Source: Alteromonadaceae bacterium XY-R5
GTDB taxonomy: Bacteria; Pseudomonadota; Gammaproteobacteria; Enterobacterales; Alteromonadaceae
NCBI GenBank assembly: GCA_001660395.1
Contig: LXWE01000007.1
Coordinates: 1-64,000, forward strand
Length of the DNA: 64,000 nucleotides
Reading direction: 5' to 3'
The translations under genes were made by a program, and so were the position numbers. Each line of letters opens with the position of its first letter. Within the stretch, counting starts at the first letter, position 1. Positions 27,606-38,154 of this stretch are shown here, piece after piece. Below the pieces are notes generated by a model. That model had not been told where the DNA came from, ran no database searches, and worked only from the letters and a program-made list of their open reading frames with translations.

Positions 27606-30600
27606 ATGGATGCACAAAACAAACAAGATCAACTGGATGAACTTCTGGCAGAAAAATATGAACCCATAGCGATTGTCGGCATGAGTATGCGCTTTCCTGG
27701 CGGTGTAAACAACGGCGATGCTTTCAGAAAAATGTTAGCCATGGGTGAAGAAGGTATTGGCCCTATTCCTGCGGATCGCTGGGATAATCAAGTATTCTTC
27801 AGTAAAGGCAATAACCAACCTGGTAGTATCTGTACTCACAGCGGTGGGTTCATGGACAATATCGACGAATTTGATCCGACCTTTTTCTCCATTTCCCCCA
27901 AAGAGGCTAACAACATTGATCCTCAACAGCGCATTATGTTGGAACTCACCTGGGAAGCACTGGAACAAGGCAATATCGCCCCCAGCAGTTTGCGCGGCGA
28001 GAAAGGCGGTGTTTATGTGGGTCTGAGTACCGTAGATTACACCCGAGAACTGTTGGGACTTGCCCCCGAACAATGGGTCAATCAAATGGGTACAGGAACC
28101 GCCAACAGTGCGGTTTCCGGCCGGGTATCTTATTTTCTGGGTTTGCGTGGTCCATGCCTGAGTTTAGATACTGCCTGCTCTTCATCTCTGGTTTCCATAC
28201 ATCTGGCGGTGAACGGATTGCGAGCAAAAGAATCCAATATCGCAGTTTGCGGGGGTATCAACGTTATCCACCACCCTTCCAGCCATATCATTTTCTCCGA
28301 CGCCAATATGTTGGCCCAGGACGGACGCTGTAAGACCTTCGATGAAAGCGCTGATGGTTACGGACGCAGTGAAGGCTGCGCAGTTTTAGTGCTTAAGCGT
28401 CTGAGCGATGCCATTAAAGACAACAATAACATTCTCGCTTTGGTGCGTGGTTCTTCGGTATTGCAAGACGGTGAAAGTGGCGGTTTAACAGTTCCCAATG
28501 GCAAGGCTCAGGAAGTGGTTATGCGGGAAGCCATTCTCCGCAGCATGTTAAATCCCGGTGATATCAACTATGTAGAAGCTCATGGCACCGGCACACCACT
28601 TGGCGACCCTATAGAAGTCAATTCAGTGCACGCTGTTTTTAAGAGCGCATATTCAGTGGACTCTCCGGTGACAGTGGCATCGGTAAAAAGTAACTTAGGG
28701 CATATGGAAGCCACCGCAGGTATGGGCGGTGTTATCAAAGTACTTTTACAAATGCAGGATTCTGTGTTTTATCCACACCGCAACATGGACAATCCGTCGT
28801 CCAAAATTCAATGGGATGAGCTGTGTATCAAGGTCCCCACTGAAACTACCACCTGGCCACATAAACGTAAACGAGCCCTTGTTAACTCATTTGGGTTTGC
28901 TGGAACCATAGCCAGCGTGGTGTTGGAGTCAGCCGAGTCATTCCAGAAAGAACAGGTTACGAAAGCTCCCCTGTCATTGCTCACCATATCGGCGAAAAGC
29001 CCGAAAGCACTGCAACTTCAAGCTAAACAATACAAGACTGCCCTGGACAATATCAGAGAAACACAATTTCCCGCTTTTTGTTACAGCAGTAACGTTGGTC
29101 GAAGTCACTTCAAATACAGAATGCAAATAAACGGTGAAGACCTGGCTGTTGTCAGAGACAAGCTAAAGTCCAATATCGACAAATTGAGTAAAGCCGAGAA
29201 AGGTCAGACGGCAACAGAAACCTCTAGGAATGCTTTCCTGTTTACTGGTCAGGGCTCACAATACCCCTTCATGGCGAAAGCACTGTTGGAGAATAGCCCC
29301 AGCTTCAGAATGCACGCGGAAATTTGTGATGATCTATTTAGTAAATATCTGGGCTTTTCGGTTATCGCACTTATCAACGAAGAACTTGAAGACAGTGCTG
29401 GCAAGATAAATCAAACCCAGTACACCCAACCAGCTCTGTTCATTGTTGAATATGCCATGGCCAAAGCACTGATAAGTTGGGGTTGTACCCCTTCTATTTT
29501 GATTGGTCACAGTATTGGTGAAATTGTGGCGGCCACGATCGCAGAACTGTTCACCCTTGAAGATGCAATCAAGTTGGTTTACCACCGTGCACGACTAATG
29601 CAAAGCGTCACAGCCAAAGGCGGCATGCTGGCTGTTCAGGCCAGTAAAGAAAAACTGGCTTTGCACATGAGTCAGTTTACAGGCCTGGATTTTGCTGCAT
29701 TTAACGGACCGCAGCAAACCGTTGTGTCCGGTGATATCGATGCTCTCGAAAAACTCGAGCAAGGCTTAAAAGGTGGGGGTATTGGTTGTAAAGCACTAAC
29801 CGTATCCCACGCTTTTCATTCAGCACACATGGAAGAAGTGTTCGACGAGTTCACAACAGTATTGAATGAAATAAAATTTTATCCACCCACCATGCCATTT
29901 GTGTCCAATATCACCGGTGAAATCGCCAAATTTAAAGATGTCTCTTGCGCCGAATACTGGCTGAAACACGTTCGTAATCCGGTGGATTTTCTAAATGGCA
30001 TCAAGTGCATTTCAAAACGCGGTGCTCACAACTTTATTGAAGTAGGTCCGAGTCCGCATCTCATCGCTTTGGGAAAAAGTGCAGTAGATACCGATAAACA
30101 TCGTTGGATAACCACTTTAAGCGCTGAAGTCGATGCCATCAGCTCAGTCCGTAAGGCTTTGGGGGCCCTGTATCTTTGCGGTCTGGAACTAAACTGGCAA
30201 GCTGTTCATCAGGGTATTCAGGGGCAAACTCTGCCACTGCCGTTTTATCCTTTTGAAAAGAAACGCTATTGGTTACCCACTTCCACCCTGTCAAGCAATG
30301 GAAGCGTGCATCCACTTTTGGGTAAATGTGTCGTAAATAACAGTAAAGCTGAAGCTAATTTAACCTGGCAATACAAGGTGACAATTAACAGCAATTCTCC
30401 GGATTATCTCGCCGACCACGTGGTCATGGGCAAGATTATTTTCCCCGGAGCAGGCTACATGGAAATGTTGCTGGCACTTCAAGATGACCTGTTTGGCGAT
30501 ACACAAAACCAGGTGAAGAAATTCTTCATCCACCAGCCTCTGGTGCTACAAGAGAATGACAATGCCGAGCTGCTTACCTCAGTAGAACATACATCAGAAC

Positions 30601-33600
30601 ATACTTATTCGGTGCAGATCCACAGTGTTGACAAGAGTGAAGGCCAGGGAAATCGCCTGCATGTCACAGCAATAATTGATACTGGTGATCTGTGTCTGCG
30701 CAATCTGGCTAAGGAAGTATTTACACCTGAAATGAAGCAAGCTTACTGGCTTGAAAGTGACTTCAGTAGTGACGAAATGTACAACAAGTTTCTTGATGTG
30801 GGCTTGCAGTATGGACCGAAGTTTCAGAAAGTCAGTTACAGCTTTAAAGACACACCTGAAAGTGTTTATGGACAGGTCAAAGTACATCATCAGCACGCTA
30901 TGGAAATTCTCAATCCAACCTTATTGGATGCGGTATTACATACCATGGAAAGCATCGTCCCAGAAGGTAAAACTCTACTGCCAGTAGGATTTGAGAAATT
31001 CCAGCTATATCGCAAACCCCGTGGCAAACTTGAAACCAAAGTAAGATTGCACCAAGTCCCCTGCAAACCGTCCTATGATGTGTCAGCCGACATGGTGATG
31101 TATTCTGAGGGAAAACTGGTTTTTGCTGCATACGGATTGGGACTAAAGGAAGTAAAGCAAACCAGTAGCAACAAAAACACCTTCCTTCACGAACTTGCTT
31201 GGCAAGAAGCCAAACTCAAAGAGCAGGATTTTAAAGAGCGCTATGCTCTGTTGTTGACTCATGACGACATTGCCGAAGAACATCTGGCCTCATACGACAG
31301 CAATATCAGCATAGTTGCAAGTGTGGAAGATCTGCTGAACGGACTAAACAAGCAGCCAGAAATCAATCATGTTTTTGTTGACTGGCAATTCCCCGAACAA
31401 TCTGCCGAAAAACTGTTAAATGAAGTTGTTAAAACGTATTTCGAAGATTTATTAAAAGTCATTAAAGAACTGGAAAACAACTTCTCAGAGCGTGAACTGC
31501 AACTCAATATAATCACCTGTGGCAGCCAATTCATCAACAGCGATTCTGACAACACGACAACTGGATTATCTCATTTATTGCAAAACACTGTTTGGGGCTT
31601 TAGCAATGTGCTAAACAACGAGCTTGGCCGCTTCAAAACTCGCTGTATCGACCTACAAGCTGATGCCAGCAACGCTGACAAATACAAAGCCCTGGTACAG
31701 GAGCTGTTTTTTGGAACATCACAGCAAGAACAACAGGTGGCATGGCGAAACGGTAAACGTTACGTCCGTCGTATCGTAAAAGCAGATCCACAGCACGCAG
31801 ACAACTTTGAACTAGCAATTACTGAATACGGCACACTAAGCGGTGTCACTAAGTGCCAACGGGATGCTGTTACTCCACTGCAGGACAGTATCAAGGTAAA
31901 AGTTAAAGCCGCAGGCGTAAACTTTAAAGATGTGCTCAACACGTTGGGCATGTTGAAACAACACGCAGAAGCATCGGGCTACGAATACCAACCACTACCA
32001 CTAGGATTTGAGTGTTCAGGTACTGTTGTGGAAGCTGGTCCAGAAGCAGAATTCTCACCCGGCGATGACGTGATTATTAGTCAGGTTGGCTGCATGGAAC
32101 GCTATTTAACAGTGAGCAGTAAAGTGGCAGTGCGTAAACCGTCCAACATAAGCTTTGAACAGGCTGCGGGTCTCGCCACAGCATACATCACCAGCTATTA
32201 CGCTTTGCATCACCTCGCCGATTTAAAACGCGATGAAAAAGTCCTAATCCACGCCGCAGCTGGCGGAGTTGGTCAGGCTTCAGTGCAGCTTGCAAAGCGC
32301 ATTGGCGCACAAGTCTATGCCACGGCCAGTGAATCCAAATGGCAACACCTAATGGCTCAGGGTATTCAGCATATCTACAACTCCAGAAGTCTAGATTTCA
32401 GCCAACAGATAATTGAGGCCACAAACAAAAAAGGCGTGGATGTAGTGCTGAATAGCCTAAATAAAGACTTTATTCCCGCAAGTTTAGATGCCACTTCTGA
32501 AAATGGGCGATTTGTGGAAATCGGTAAAATTGGTATTTGGGATAAAGTACAGGTAGCCGAACGCAAACCGACGTTGTCCTACTACAATTTTGACCTCAGT
32601 GAAATGTCTCAGGATGACCTAAACACAATCAACAAGTCGATTTTACAGAACATAGTCAGTTGGATAGAAAGCGAGGAAATTCAACCTCTTCCAGTCACAA
32701 GTTTCAAACTGGATGCACTTGAAGAAGCATTTGGTATGCTATCTCGCGGTCAAAACATCGGAAAAGTCGTGTTGTGCTTTGACGACCAACAGACGCCGGT
32801 ACCACAAGCTCCGGTGTCAGTGAGTAAACATGGTAACTATCTTATCACTGGCGGCATGGGAGCACTGGGTAATCTGGCGGCAAAATGGTTAGCCCAAAAC
32901 GGCGCAAGTACAATTACTTTGGTAGGCAGAAGCCTGAGAGACCAGGCTGGCTTTGAGAAAATTCAGCGCCAGTGTGCCCCCGCCAGAGTCGAATTTAAAG
33001 CCTGTGATATCGGCGATAAAAACGAAATTGCACGTCTTGTCAGAAGCTGCCACAGCCAGGAATCCCCCCTCAAAGGTATCATCCATGGCGCGGGTGTACT
33101 GGCAGACTCACCGGTGCTAGTACAAAACTGGGGCATGTTTCAACAAGTATTTACCGCCAAAGTTAGTGGCTCATGGTGGTTACATGAGGCATTGGCGGAA
33201 GCAGATATTGAGCCTGACTTTTTTGTGGGTTACTCGTCTGTAGCGTCAGTAGTGGGTTCAGTGAGTCAGTGCAATTACGCTGCAGCAAACGCCTTCATCG
33301 ACAATCTGATGGCAATGCGTTGCAGATCAGGGCATCACGGATTAGCTGTGAACTGGGGTCCATGGGCGGATGTGGGCATGGCAGCCAGACTTAGCGAACA
33401 GCAAATAAAGAGCATCGAAGACAAGGGCATTCACTACATCAAGTCAAAACAGGGTATGGACAGCCTGAAACTGATGTTGCACTCCGGGATGAGTCAGGCG
33501 ATTGCCGGAGAGTACGACTGGAGTAAATACCAAGCAACACTGCCCAACGATAATCACTTATACGATGCTGTTGTGGAGTCTGGTTCTGACGGAAAACAGT

Positions 33601-34037
33601 TGTTCAGTTTGGATGCTCTGGTTGGATTACCAGTGAAAGAACAGGAACAGCAAATTCTTGACTCTGTCAAAGCCATTGTTGCCAAAGTACTGCAATACGA
33701 TGATGCGGATAGCATTGCCTCAGATGCCAGATTTTCTGATCTTGGCCTGGATTCACTGGTGGCAGTGGAACTGCGCAACTCACTTGATAAGACATTTGCA
33801 TTGAGTTTCCCAAGCTCACTGGTATTTGACTATCCTTCAGTTCCCGCCATCAGCGGTTTTATTTGTTCCCGACTCAATCTGGAAGAACTGGCTATTAGCG
33901 CTGATACAAAAAGCGAAACAATTTTTGAGCAGCAAACTCAGCCCCGCTCAGGTGAAGAACACAGTAAGCCAGCTCGTAATAGCAGTTTCAGCAAGCTGTT
34001 CAAGCACTTTGGTTTTAGAGAAGAAACCCAGGAGTAA
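27606..34037 (+). CDS. Highly reducing type I polyketide synthase (KS-AT-DH-ER-KR-ACP)
   Basis: This is one 2143-residue module. The KS (about 15-440) has Cys191, His326 and His366. The AT (about 540-850) has Ser636 in GHSIGE and the HAFH box typical of malonyl-CoA selection. The DH has His938 in LADHVVMGKIIFPG and Asp1108. A structural pseudo-KR region (about 1190-1390) follows. The ER has the nucleotide motif HAAAGGVGQA near 1549. The KR has GGMGALG near 1750 and Tyr1891 in QCNYAAANAF. The ACP has Ser2050 in LGLDSL. All domains look active, so each turn could give a fully saturated unit. There is no loading module, methyltransferase or thioesterase. With a single module it must either add one unit or work iteratively. 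It follows the isonitrile cassette on the same strand. Confidence 0.95.
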   Translation: MDAQNKQDQLDELLAEKYEPIAIVGMSMRFPGGVNNGDAFRKMLAMGEEGIGPIPADRWDNQVFFSKGNNQPGSICTHSGGFMDNIDEFDPTFFSISPKEANNIDPQQRIMLELTWEALEQGNIAPSSLRGEKGGVYVGLSTVDYTRELLGLAPEQWVNQMGTGTANSAVSGRVSYFLGLRGPCLSLDTACSSSLVSIHLAVNGLRAKESNIAVCGGINVIHHPSSHIIFSDANMLAQDGRCKTFDESADGYGRSEGCAVLVLKRLSDAIKDNNNILALVRGSSVLQDGESGGLTVPNGKAQEVVMREAILRSMLNPGDINYVEAHGTGTPLGDPIEVNSVHAVFKSAYSVDSPVTVASVKSNLGHMEATAGMGGVIKVLLQMQDSVFYPHRNMDNPSSKIQWDELCIKVPTETTTWPHKRKRALVNSFGFAGTIASVVLESAESFQKEQVTKAPLSLLTISAKSPKALQLQAKQYKTALDNIRETQFPAFCYSSNVGRSHFKYRMQINGEDLAVVRDKLKSNIDKLSKAEKGQTATETSRNAFLFTGQGSQYPFMAKALLENSPSFRMHAEICDDLFSKYLGFSVIALINEELEDSAGKINQTQYTQPALFIVEYAMAKALISWGCTPSILIGHSIGEIVAATIAELFTLEDAIKLVYHRARLMQSVTAKGGMLAVQASKEKLALHMSQFTGLDFAAFNGPQQTVVSGDIDALEKLEQGLKGGGIGCKALTVSHAFHSAHMEEVFDEFTTVLNEIKFYPPTMPFVSNITGEIAKFKDVSCAEYWLKHVRNPVDFLNGIKCISKRGAHNFIEVGPSPHLIALGKSAVDTDKHRWITTLSAEVDAISSVRKALGALYLCGLELNWQAVHQGIQGQTLPLPFYPFEKKRYWLPTSTLSSNGSVHPLLGKCVVNNSKAEANLTWQYKVTINSNSPDYLADHVVMGKIIFPGAGYMEMLLALQDDLFGDTQNQVKKFFIHQPLVLQENDNAELLTSVEHTSEHTYSVQIHSVDKSEGQGNRLHVTAIIDTGDLCLRNLAKEVFTPEMKQAYWLESDFSSDEMYNKFLDVGLQYGPKFQKVSYSFKDTPESVYGQVKVHHQHAMEILNPTLLDAVLHTMESIVPEGKTLLPVGFEKFQLYRKPRGKLETKVRLHQVPCKPSYDVSADMVMYSEGKLVFAAYGLGLKEVKQTSSNKNTFLHELAWQEAKLKEQDFKERYALLLTHDDIAEEHLASYDSNISIVASVEDLLNGLNKQPEINHVFVDWQFPEQSAEKLLNEVVKTYFEDLLKVIKELENNFSERELQLNIITCGSQFINSDSDNTTTGLSHLLQNTVWGFSNVLNNELGRFKTRCIDLQADASNADKYKALVQELFFGTSQQEQQVAWRNGKRYVRRIVKADPQHADNFELAITEYGTLSGVTKCQRDAVTPLQDSIKVKVKAAGVNFKDVLNTLGMLKQHAEASGYEYQPLPLGFECSGTVVEAGPEAEFSPGDDVIISQVGCMERYLTVSSKVAVRKPSNISFEQAAGLATAYITSYYALHHLADLKRDEKVLIHAAAGGVGQASVQLAKRIGAQVYATASESKWQHLMAQGIQHIYNSRSLDFSQQIIEATNKKGVDVVLNSLNKDFIPASLDATSENGRFVEIGKIGIWDKVQVAERKPTLSYYNFDLSEMSQDDLNTINKSILQNIVSWIESEEIQPLPVTSFKLDALEEAFGMLSRGQNIGKVVLCFDDQQTPVPQAPVSVSKHGNYLITGGMGALGNLAAKWLAQNGASTITLVGRSLRDQAGFEKIQRQCAPARVEFKACDIGDKNEIARLVRSCHSQESPLKGIIHGAGVLADSPVLVQNWGMFQQVFTAKVSGSWWLHEALAEADIEPDFFVGYSSVASVVGSVSQCNYAAANAFIDNLMAMRCRSGHHGLAVNWGPWADVGMAARLSEQQIKSIEDKGIHYIKSKQGMDSLKLMLHSGMSQAIAGEYDWSKYQATLPNDNHLYDAVVESGSDGKQLFSLDALVGLPVKEQEQQILDSVKAIVAKVLQYDDADSIASDARFSDLGLDSLVAVELRNSLDKTFALSFPSSLVFDYPSVPAISGFICSRLNLEELAISADTKSETIFEQQTQPRSGEEHSKPARNSSFSKLFKHFGFREETQE

Positions 34038-34039
34038 CC

Positions 34040-35659
34040 ATGAACAGTTTTTTAAAAGCAAATACAGCGATGTCATCTAATGACATCGCTTACACAAACC
34101 GGCTATATCCGACGAAGTGTGTGGCAGATATGTTGGCACAACAAAGCCAATATGTTCCCGACAATCTGGCGCTTATTTTCGGTTCAGTACAGCTATCGTA
34201 TAAGGAATTGCAGGAGAGCAGTCAACTACTGGCACACAAGCTGTTGTCCATGGACTTGGCTAAACAAAGCTGTATCGCTTATCTGGGCAAAGAATGTGAA
34301 AAGTACTATCAATTGCTGTTTGCCTGCGCCATTGCAGGCTACGTGCTGGTTCCCATTAACTGGCGTTTAAAAGCCGCCGAAGTTCAGCATATTTTATTGG
34401 ACTCAGACACTAGATTGGTGTTCGCCAGCAAAGAGCAACAGGACATCATTCACGAGTTACAGGATGTATTGTCTCCGGCCCCGGAGATAATCTGGTTAGA
34501 GGCAGATACAACAGCTAACTTGTTTAGTTCAGAAAATACTGAAATTGTGCCGCCAGCACAAATCCTGAGCAGTGCCGATGACATCCTGGTGCAAATGTAT
34601 ACCAGCGGCACAACTGGCATGCCCAAAGGTGTGCGCCTGCCTCACCGAGCTTTCTTCCAGGTGCGGGAGTCGTTGATCACTAGTGGCCTGAGCTGGCTTG
34701 ATTGGCAAAGCGGCGATATTTGCCTGATTGGTATCCCAGGGTTCCACATTGGTGGTTTATGGTGGTCCCTACAAGGATTTAGCGCCGGAGTCACCAATGT
34801 GTCATTGCCCTACTTTAGCACCTCATTGGCTATCGAGGCGATTGAGCAGCACAAAGTCACCCAAATGTGTGTTGTTCCAGCCATGCTGAATATGCTTCTG
34901 GCAGACTACAGGGAGGCACCATTCGACACCTCTAAACTGCGAAAAGTAGTATATGGCGGATCTCCCATTAGCGAGTCTTTGCTAGATGAAGGCATAAAGG
35001 TTCTAGGTTGCGAGTTTGCCCAGATCTACGGCCTTACAGAAACTGGAAATACTGCGGTATGTCTGGATCCCGCCAGTCACCTGGACGACAAAGTCAGTCT
35101 CCGTGCAGCTGGGCGTCCTTACCCCTGTGTGTCCTTAAAAATTATTGATCACGAAGGCCTGCCTATGGGTAATTACGAAGTCGGGGAAGTCTGCATCAAA
35201 ACGCCAGCCCATATGGAAAGCTATTGGCAGTTGCCAGAAGCCACCGCTAAAACCTTGCAGGATGGCTGGATCCATACTGGCGATGCAGGCTACCTTAACG
35301 ACGCTGGCTACCTGTTTATAAGTGACCGTATTAAGGACGTGATCATCGTCGCCGGTGAAAACATTTATCCGGCAGAAATTGAAAACGTCATCAGCCAGCA
35401 TCCAGCCATTCACGACTGCGCCGTCATCGGTATTCCTGACGAAGACTGGGGAGAAGCTGCGGCTGCGTTTTTGGTATTAAAGCCAGAGCAGGACCTGAAT
35501 CAATTTAGCCTGTATCAATTCCTGAAACCGTTACTCGCAGATTTCAAAATCCCGAAAAATTTCTACTTCATTGAGGATTTGCCCCGCAACCCAAGCGGCA
35601 AAATACTGCGCAGAGCCTTACGAGAGGTTTTCTGGGAAGGTCGCAGCAGAAAAGTATGA
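34040..35659 (+). CDS. Fatty acyl-CoA/ACP ligase (ScoC/FadD-like)
   Basis: The 539-residue ANL-superfamily enzyme activates a carboxylic acid as acyl-AMP and transfers it to a thiol. The P-loop is MYTSGTTGMPKG (residues 186-197). The aromatic IYGLTET motif, the hinge region (SDRIKDVIIVAGENIYPAEIE) and the catalytic Lys in NPSGKILRR are all present. The ATG is 2 nt after the PKS stop, with AGGAG inside the PKS end. In isonitrile lipopeptide clusters a FadD10/ScoC ligase loads a medium-chain enoic acid onto the ACP. That role is inferred here, and a CoA rather than ACP acceptor is possible. Confidence 0.85.
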   Translation: MNSFLKANTAMSSNDIAYTNRLYPTKCVADMLAQQSQYVPDNLALIFGSVQLSYKELQESSQLLAHKLLSMDLAKQSCIAYLGKECEKYYQLLFACAIAGYVLVPINWRLKAAEVQHILLDSDTRLVFASKEQQDIIHELQDVLSPAPEIIWLEADTTANLFSSENTEIVPPAQILSSADDILVQMYTSGTTGMPKGVRLPHRAFFQVRESLITSGLSWLDWQSGDICLIGIPGFHIGGLWWSLQGFSAGVTNVSLPYFSTSLAIEAIEQHKVTQMCVVPAMLNMLLADYREAPFDTSKLRKVVYGGSPISESLLDEGIKVLGCEFAQIYGLTETGNTAVCLDPASHLDDKVSLRAAGRPYPCVSLKIIDHEGLPMGNYEVGEVCIKTPAHMESYWQLPEATAKTLQDGWIHTGDAGYLNDAGYLFISDRIKDVIIVAGENIYPAEIENVISQHPAIHDCAVIGIPDEDWGEAAAAFLVLKPEQDLNQFSLYQFLKPLLADFKIPKNFYFIEDLPRNPSGKILRRALREVFWEGRSRKV

Positions 35660-35702
35660 CACTCAGCAGAACAAATGAATAGTAAAATTAACGAGGAAAA
35701 TC

Positions 35703-36899
35703 ATGTACAAAGCGCCTATTTCACTACCACTCATTCCCAGGATCGCATATTGGCTGGGGATGGCACACTTATCCAGAAAAGGAGAATTACTAAGCGGTTT
35801 GCCGGAAGAACACAACTTTCAACCATCAATCGGTAAATCGATGTTTACCTGGGGTGAGAAAAAATTACTGGAATACTGCAAAAAGCACGTCCCCGAGCAC
35901 CTTAAAGACATTCAGGTTCAGGAAGTATCTGCCGAAGAAGCCACCCCTGTGTTAATGCGCAAGATCCGAAAGCAGCAACTGCCCGTTATCATCAAAGGTG
36001 GTGCAAAAAACTGGAAAGCCTACAAAGAATTCAACCTAGACTTTTTCGCTGATAACTACGGCGATATCGAAGTTCCCGTTCACTCGGAACCTAACAAAGT
36101 ATTCGAAGATGACGGCAAACCCATTCCGCTGAAAAACTTTTATCAAATGAGCTATGTGAAGATCAGAGATCTTGTGAAATCTATCAAAACTGATGAAAAG
36201 TACAGTGCAAAAGCCATTGAAGATATCATGCACACTAGCGGCGGCAGCCTGATTCAGGAATATTGTGACCTTAACCACATTCATTACCTGTCTGATCTCG
36301 GTGAGTATATGAAGAAGTGGTACTTCAAGAAAATCCCCGTGGGCTACACCATATCAGAACAGCTCTTCCTGCAAAGCAAGCGCTCACATACACTTTGGCA
36401 CACTGAACCCGGATACAACTTCTTTGTTGCAGTACAAGGTACCAAAGACTGGAAGGTTACCGCCCCCATGTTTTCCCCAGGTTTGTACCCTGTCATAAAA
36501 GATAATTCCACCTACCACGTTTCCAAAGTTGATGGGCGTGAGAGTAATCAGGTTATCGCCAATCGCGGCTTTGAGTTGTATAAGTACATGCCAAAATATG
36601 CAGCAACGGTAGAACCTGGTGACATTTTTGTGATCCCGCCATGGTGGTGGCACACGGTGACCAATCGTCCTACCGAGCCTTCGATTTCTCTTACTTTCCG
36701 CACGTTGGCAGAACCCAATATACATGCCCCCATGTTAAATTGGTTGAAATACACAGATCCTAAAGCTAAAGAAATTCGTCGCAAGGTACTGAAATATGGT
36801 CGCTTGTTTGATGAGGATATTGCCGCCTCACTTTACGCCTTTGCCGATCCTAAAAACGACTTAACACAAAAAGCTAAGCAGGTTGGAGGCGTTGAATGA
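35703..36899 (+). CDS. JmjC/cupin-type Fe(II)/2-oxoglutarate dioxygenase
   Basis: The 398-residue protein has a cupin_8/JmjC core. The N-terminal segment LPVIIKGGAKNWKAYKEF is the family hallmark. The facial triad appears as His233-Thr-Glu235 (HTEPGYNFF; Glu rather than Asp) and His317 in PPWWWHTV. The loop GTKDWKV is also typical. It starts 43 nt after the ligase and overlaps the next gene by 4 nt. In a cluster with an isonitrile synthase, a second oxygenase could hydroxylate, desaturate or epoxidise the chain next to the isonitrile. This is inferred from context. Confidence 0.8.
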   Translation: MYKAPISLPLIPRIAYWLGMAHLSRKGELLSGLPEEHNFQPSIGKSMFTWGEKKLLEYCKKHVPEHLKDIQVQEVSAEEATPVLMRKIRKQQLPVIIKGGAKNWKAYKEFNLDFFADNYGDIEVPVHSEPNKVFEDDGKPIPLKNFYQMSYVKIRDLVKSIKTDEKYSAKAIEDIMHTSGGSLIQEYCDLNHIHYLSDLGEYMKKWYFKKIPVGYTISEQLFLQSKRSHTLWHTEPGYNFFVAVQGTKDWKVTAPMFSPGLYPVIKDNSTYHVSKVDGRESNQVIANRGFELYKYMPKYAATVEPGDIFVIPPWWWHTVTNRPTEPSISLTFRTLAEPNIHAPMLNWLKYTDPKAKEIRRKVLKYGRLFDEDIAASLYAFADPKNDLTQKAKQVGGVE

Positions 36900-38131
36900 G
36901 CAGCTCACCTATCCCGGAAATCGTAAGATTCGCGTTTGATAATTGTGAATTCTACCGCAATCTATATTCGACTGCTGGTATCACCAGAGAGTTTTTGGAG
37001 CAGATTGCTTATGAAGATCTACCCATCATCACCAAACAGGACATAGTGGACAACTTCGACCAGATTATCACTCTGGAAGGTTGGAATCGTGCCCGTTTGG
37101 AAAAGCTTTTGGATGAAAAAGGACACTTTCAGATTTTGCATGAGCATGGCTTTTTACCTGTGCAAACTTCCGGTACTTCCGCCAGTCGTGGCTTGCTGGT
37201 GTACGATGTGCCCGCACTGCAATGCATAGGGGAATCTCTGGGCAATCGCATTGAAAACGAACAGGTTCGCCAATGTAAGCGAAAGCTTAAAATGATGTAC
37301 ATAGGCACCCTTGGTCTCAATCTCGCCGGTGAATTGCTGGCCAGACTTACAGCCTCTGAACATGTGGAAGTAAAGTTGGTAGACGTTCGTACCAGCAAAG
37401 CAGAGCTGGTTCGCGAAATTCAGGAGTTTCAGCCAGATTCAATGGCCTGCTACGCTAGTACACTACATCACATTGCCAACTATATTACCGAGCACAATAT
37501 CAAATTGTCTCCTATGCATTTAAAAGTCAGCGCAGAACCCCTGTCTAACAAAATGCACAAAGAGATCATTCAAGCCTTTGGTTGCAGTGTATACGATCTA
37601 TATATCGCCACAGAAAACCTTGCAGCCTTTGGCATTCGCGAAAACCCGGGGGATAGCTTTGAACATTTTGAGCAATTCTCAATGATCGAGCAATGCCCAC
37701 AAAGCGGTAATTTGATCCTTACCAATTTGTACAACAAAGCTTTTCCATTGATACGCTATCAGACAGAAGACCTAGTGGATATCGTGGTCGATGAAAACGG
37801 AAAACGCCATATTAAGGCACTAAATGGTCGAGATATTTTTACTCTACCCATCTATGAAAATGGTGTGCAGGTTAAGGATATTGAGACCTCAAATCTGGAT
37901 ATGCTGTTCTACGAAGCGCCAATTTCTAATTTGCAATTTATCGTGCAAGGCAGCGATGTAGAAATTACCTATGTATCGGAAGAAGACCATTCCAATGTAC
38001 TAGAAAGAAGCTTCCGAGACATGCTACGTAACAACGATGCTGAGCAGCTGGTGAACTTATCAATCAGCAAAGTGGATGAGGTTTTCCAGAACCCGAAAAC
38101 CGGTAAGGTAGACCTAGTAGTGCATCGCTAG
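36896..38131 (+). CDS. PaaK/CapK-like adenylate-forming enzyme
   Basis: The 411-residue protein belongs to the phenylacetate-CoA ligase/CapK branch of adenylate-forming enzymes. The P-loop is VQTSGTSASRG (about residues 88-98). The family's YxxTE equivalent is YIATENLAAF, and FPLIRYQTEDLVDI matches the conserved RY.T.D segment. It overlaps the JmjC gene by 4 nt and closes the operon. It is the second acyl-activating enzyme here. It may activate the finished acid for conjugation, or make a starter unit. The substrate is unknown. Confidence 0.8.
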   Translation: MSSSPIPEIVRFAFDNCEFYRNLYSTAGITREFLEQIAYEDLPIITKQDIVDNFDQIITLEGWNRARLEKLLDEKGHFQILHEHGFLPVQTSGTSASRGLLVYDVPALQCIGESLGNRIENEQVRQCKRKLKMMYIGTLGLNLAGELLARLTASEHVEVKLVDVRTSKAELVREIQEFQPDSMACYASTLHHIANYITEHNIKLSPMHLKVSAEPLSNKMHKEIIQAFGCSVYDLYIATENLAAFGIRENPGDSFEHFEQFSMIEQCPQSGNLILTNLYNKAFPLIRYQTEDLVDIVVDENGKRHIKALNGRDIFTLPIYENGVQVKDIETSNLDMLFYEAPISNLQFIVQGSDVEITYVSEEDHSNVLERSFRDMLRNNDAEQLVNLSISKVDEVFQNPKTGKVDLVVHR

Positions 38132-38154
38132 AATACATTGCTCTATAAAAATAT

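Noticed and set aside
27606-34037. PUFA synthase (pfaA-like)
   Set aside because: There is one ACP rather than a tandem array, ER and KR are in the same chain, and no pfaB-D neighbours exist.
25533-38131. Isonitrile lipopeptide NRPS
   Set aside because: No condensation domain or NRPS-type A-T module was found in any frame of the cluster.
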